This document shows positions 62,300 through 64,000 of a stretch of 64,000 nt of DNA, one piece after another; the stretch's first letter is position 1; each line of letters begins with the position of its first letter. The stretch comes from Pseudoduganella umbonata (GTDB lineage Bacteria; Pseudomonadota; Gammaproteobacteria; Burkholderiales; Burkholderiaceae_D): the NCBI RefSeq assembly GCF_014192225.1, contig NZ_JACHXS010000008.1, positions 1 through 64,000 on the forward strand. Direction: 5' to 3'. Under the pieces are notes generated by a model. That model did not search any database, was not told the origin of the DNA, and was given only the letters and a program-made list of their open reading frames with translations. Made by a program: the position numbers and the translations under genes.

Positions 62300-64000
62300 T
62301 TAGAAGTTACCGCTGTAGATTTTTGCCGTGTACGTGGCATTGACCTTGGCCGGGTTGCGCAGGGTCAGCGGCACCGTCACGGAAGCACCCGGTGCCAGGC
62401 TGCCACCAATGCGGATGTATGGCGCGCCATCATGTGTACCGGTCGCGTTGACGACTGTGACGCCGGCGGGCAAGCCGTCGAACTGCAGTGCCAGCGGGCC
62501 GGCCAATGTGGCGCCGGAGCGGTTTACCAGCGTGACCGAACCGGTGAACAGTTGCGTGAGGCGGTTGAAGCCCAGGCCGGTAGCGTTGACTTGCACGCTG
62601 GCCGTGACATCGCGGTAGGCCGGCGCCAGCGCCAGGCTGACGACCAACGGATCATGGTCGGACGCGCGGTACGGCTGCGCATCGTACAGGTCCTGCGGCT
62701 TGCCGTTGGTGTTGTAGTCGATCACTTCCGGCTCGTCGGCATTGGCATGCCATTCGGCGGCGCCGACCACTTGCGGGCTGAGCGAGGCGCTGGCCAGCGC
62801 ATGATCGAGGTAACCGGCCTGGTGGCCGAACACATACGAGTACGGCGTGCCGGTCGGGCGCACGAAACGTTCCAGCTGGTTCACGTACCCTTTGGCCGTG
62901 ATCGTGGCGATCGGATCCTCCATCCCGTACGAATTCATGTCGCCGATCAGCAGCACGTCGTCGTCGCCGGCAGCGGCCTGCACTTGCGGCACGAACGAAT
63001 CGACCAGGCGCTGCGCCTGCGCGATACGGGTGGCATTCCAGCAGCTCTGGCCATCGCCGTTATCGGCCTCCGGGCCCGGGCCGGACGGGCAACTGCCTTT
63101 CGACTTCAGGTGGTTGACGACCACGGAGAATTTTTCGCCATTGGCGGCGCGGAATGCCTGCGCCATCGGGGGCCGGTTGTTGACGCTATTGGCATCGGAC
63201 AGTGCGCCACCAACCAGCGTGACGGCCGCCGGCTTGTAGATCATCGCCACGCGGATCGCATCGGTGCCGGTGGCGGCCGGCTTCGGCACCACCGCGTACA
63301 CCGGCGCACCGTAGGCCGCATTCAGGCTGTCCACCAGCTGGCCAACGGCAGTGTCGCCATTGTTCTGGATCTCCATCAGGCCGACGACGTCGGCATCGAC
63401 AGCTTTCAACTGGTTGACGATCTTGTCGCGCTGGCGCACGTACTCGGCGAGGTTGTCGGCGCCGCGGCAGTTGCTCCGGCTGGTCGTCGAACCCACCGTG
63501 CAACCCTGGCTGGATTGCCCGGCGGCCGTGGTGCCGTCGGTAAACGTGGTGAAGAAGTTCAGCACGTTGGCGCTGGCCACCTTCACGTTCCCGGCCGGCA
63601 GTGCGGGGGCACCCTCGCGCGGATTATCCCGAGTGATGGCCGGCACCACGGTCGGCTGCAGCTTGAAGCCGGCGCCGCCCGCACCCAGTGCGCCGTAGTC
63701 GACGACACCGGTCAGGTCATGCACCAGGTCGCCTGCGCGCACGGTGCGGCCTTCGCCGATGTATGGGACGGTCGCCGGTGTCGTGAAGATGCCGTCGTCG
63801 AGCACGATCAGGTTGGCGGCATTGGCCGCAGCCAGTGCGGCCGCCTCGGCGCTGCGCGGTGCGTAGCGGTTCGTCGGGATTTCCAGGCGACCGGACGACA
63901 GCGACAATTCGCCGCGCGTGCCCAGGTAATCGGTCTGCGAGATGGTCAACGGAGTCGTGAAGCGCACCAGCATGCCCTCGACCTGGTCCAGGCGCTCGTT
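62300..64000 (-). CDS. ExeM/NucH-type extracellular endonuclease, 3' part (5' end outside the window)
   Basis: At least 566 residues in frame up to the window edge; the frame stays open there (NERLDQVEGMLVRF), so the start lies to the right. The EEP nuclease domain shows ASANVLNFF, the metal-binding Glu in GLMEIQN, VVVNHLKSKGSC, LLIGDMNSYG and ASDHDPLVV. A C-terminal beta-sandwich domain (last 100 residues) follows. Such secreted DNases remodel extracellular DNA in biofilms and can supply phosphate. Adjacent to a PEP-CTERM gene on the same strand. Confidence 0.92.
   Translation of the reverse strand, partial: NERLDQVEGMLVRFTTPLTISQTDYLGTRGELSLSSGRLEIPTNRYAPRSAEAAALAAANAANLIVLDDGIFTTPATVPYIGEGRTVRAGDLVHDLTGVVDYGALGAGGAGFKLQPTVVPAITRDNPREGAPALPAGNVKVASANVLNFFTTFTDGTTAAGQSSQGCTVGSTTSRSNCRGADNLAEYVRQRDKIVNQLKAVDADVVGLMEIQNNGDTAVGQLVDSLNAAYGAPVYAVVPKPAATGTDAIRVAMIYKPAAVTLVGGALSDANSVNNRPPMAQAFRAANGEKFSVVVNHLKSKGSCPSGPGPEADNGDGQSCWNATRIAQAQRLVDSFVPQVQAAAGDDDVLLIGDMNSYGMEDPIATITAKGYVNQLERFVRPTGTPYSYVFGHQAGYLDHALASASLSPQVVGAAEWHANADEPEVIDYNTNGKPQDLYDAQPYRASDHDPLVVSLALAPAYRDVTASVQVNATGLGFNRLTQLFTGSVTLVNRSGATLAGPLALQFDGLPAGVTVVNATGTHDGAPYIRIGGSLAPGASVTVPLTLRNPAKVNATYTAKIYSGNF

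Overview
The window looks like the chromosome of a high-GC betaproteobacterium of the Oxalobacteraceae (Massilia/Duganella/Janthinobacterium type). The evidence is gene content: four PEP-CTERM anchored proteins, an EpsA-type regulator, the AcnD/PrpF methylcitrate route, a Burkholderiales-style rpsT-murJ divergence, an APS-reductase type cys operon and a clpSA-cspA-icd block. No insertion sequence, integrase, tRNA or CRISPR array was seen; the window reads as core chromosome with a few accessory patches.

Layout. The left edge (1-130) carries, on the minus strand, a boxA-like leader and a strong promoter of an rRNA operon whose 16S gene would lie outside the window. Next come a LytS/LytTR two-component pair, an orphan NarX-type kinase and a porin. 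From 4.8 to 12.7 kb lies sulfur assimilation: cysB with a coupled methyltransferase, then cysI-DUF934-cysH-cysD-cysN and cobA (siroheme supply). From 12.8 to 16.4 kb are a CPBP protease, a DUF6328 membrane protein and two tandem paralogs of unknown function. The lptF-lptG-chelatase-nitrilase operon (minus) diverges from pepA (plus) across a structured intergenic region with an 11 x 11-bp tandem repeat. After an AT-rich patch come xthA and a four-PAS GGDEF/EAL protein.

From 26.3 to 34.0 kb is the propionate 2-methylcitrate cluster prpB-prpC-acnD-prpF (minus) with its sigma-54 activator prpR divergent; a textbook -24/-12 promoter precedes prpB. Then follow an alpha/beta hydrolase, a second LytS/LytTR pair and two PEP-CTERM genes. 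The housekeeping block clpA/clpS, cspA, icd, an rRNA pseudouridine synthase, DUF192, rpsT and murJ runs to 46.6 kb. A PEP-CTERM gene separates it from an 11-gene operon (47.5-57.1 kb, minus) for a type II secretion/type IV pilus hybrid machine. The right end has a hexapeptide acyltransferase, a response regulator (Glu in place of the phospho-Asp) coupled to EpsA, a membrane acyltransferase, a PEP-CTERM gene and the 3' part of an ExeM/NucH-type secreted nuclease.

Three patterns cross the window. First, short in-phase tandem repeats (9-15 bp) sit at gene edges, often over start codons or just after stop codons. Second, five genes have a Pribnow-like box 6-8 bp before the ATG and no Shine-Dalgarno, suggesting leaderless transcripts. 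Third, two response-regulator genes have a 10-bp inverted repeat whose downstream arm runs into the ATG. The most interesting candidate system is the hybrid secretion/pilus operon with its lipoprotein TPR-secretin and a tip-like pseudopilin lacking Glu5.
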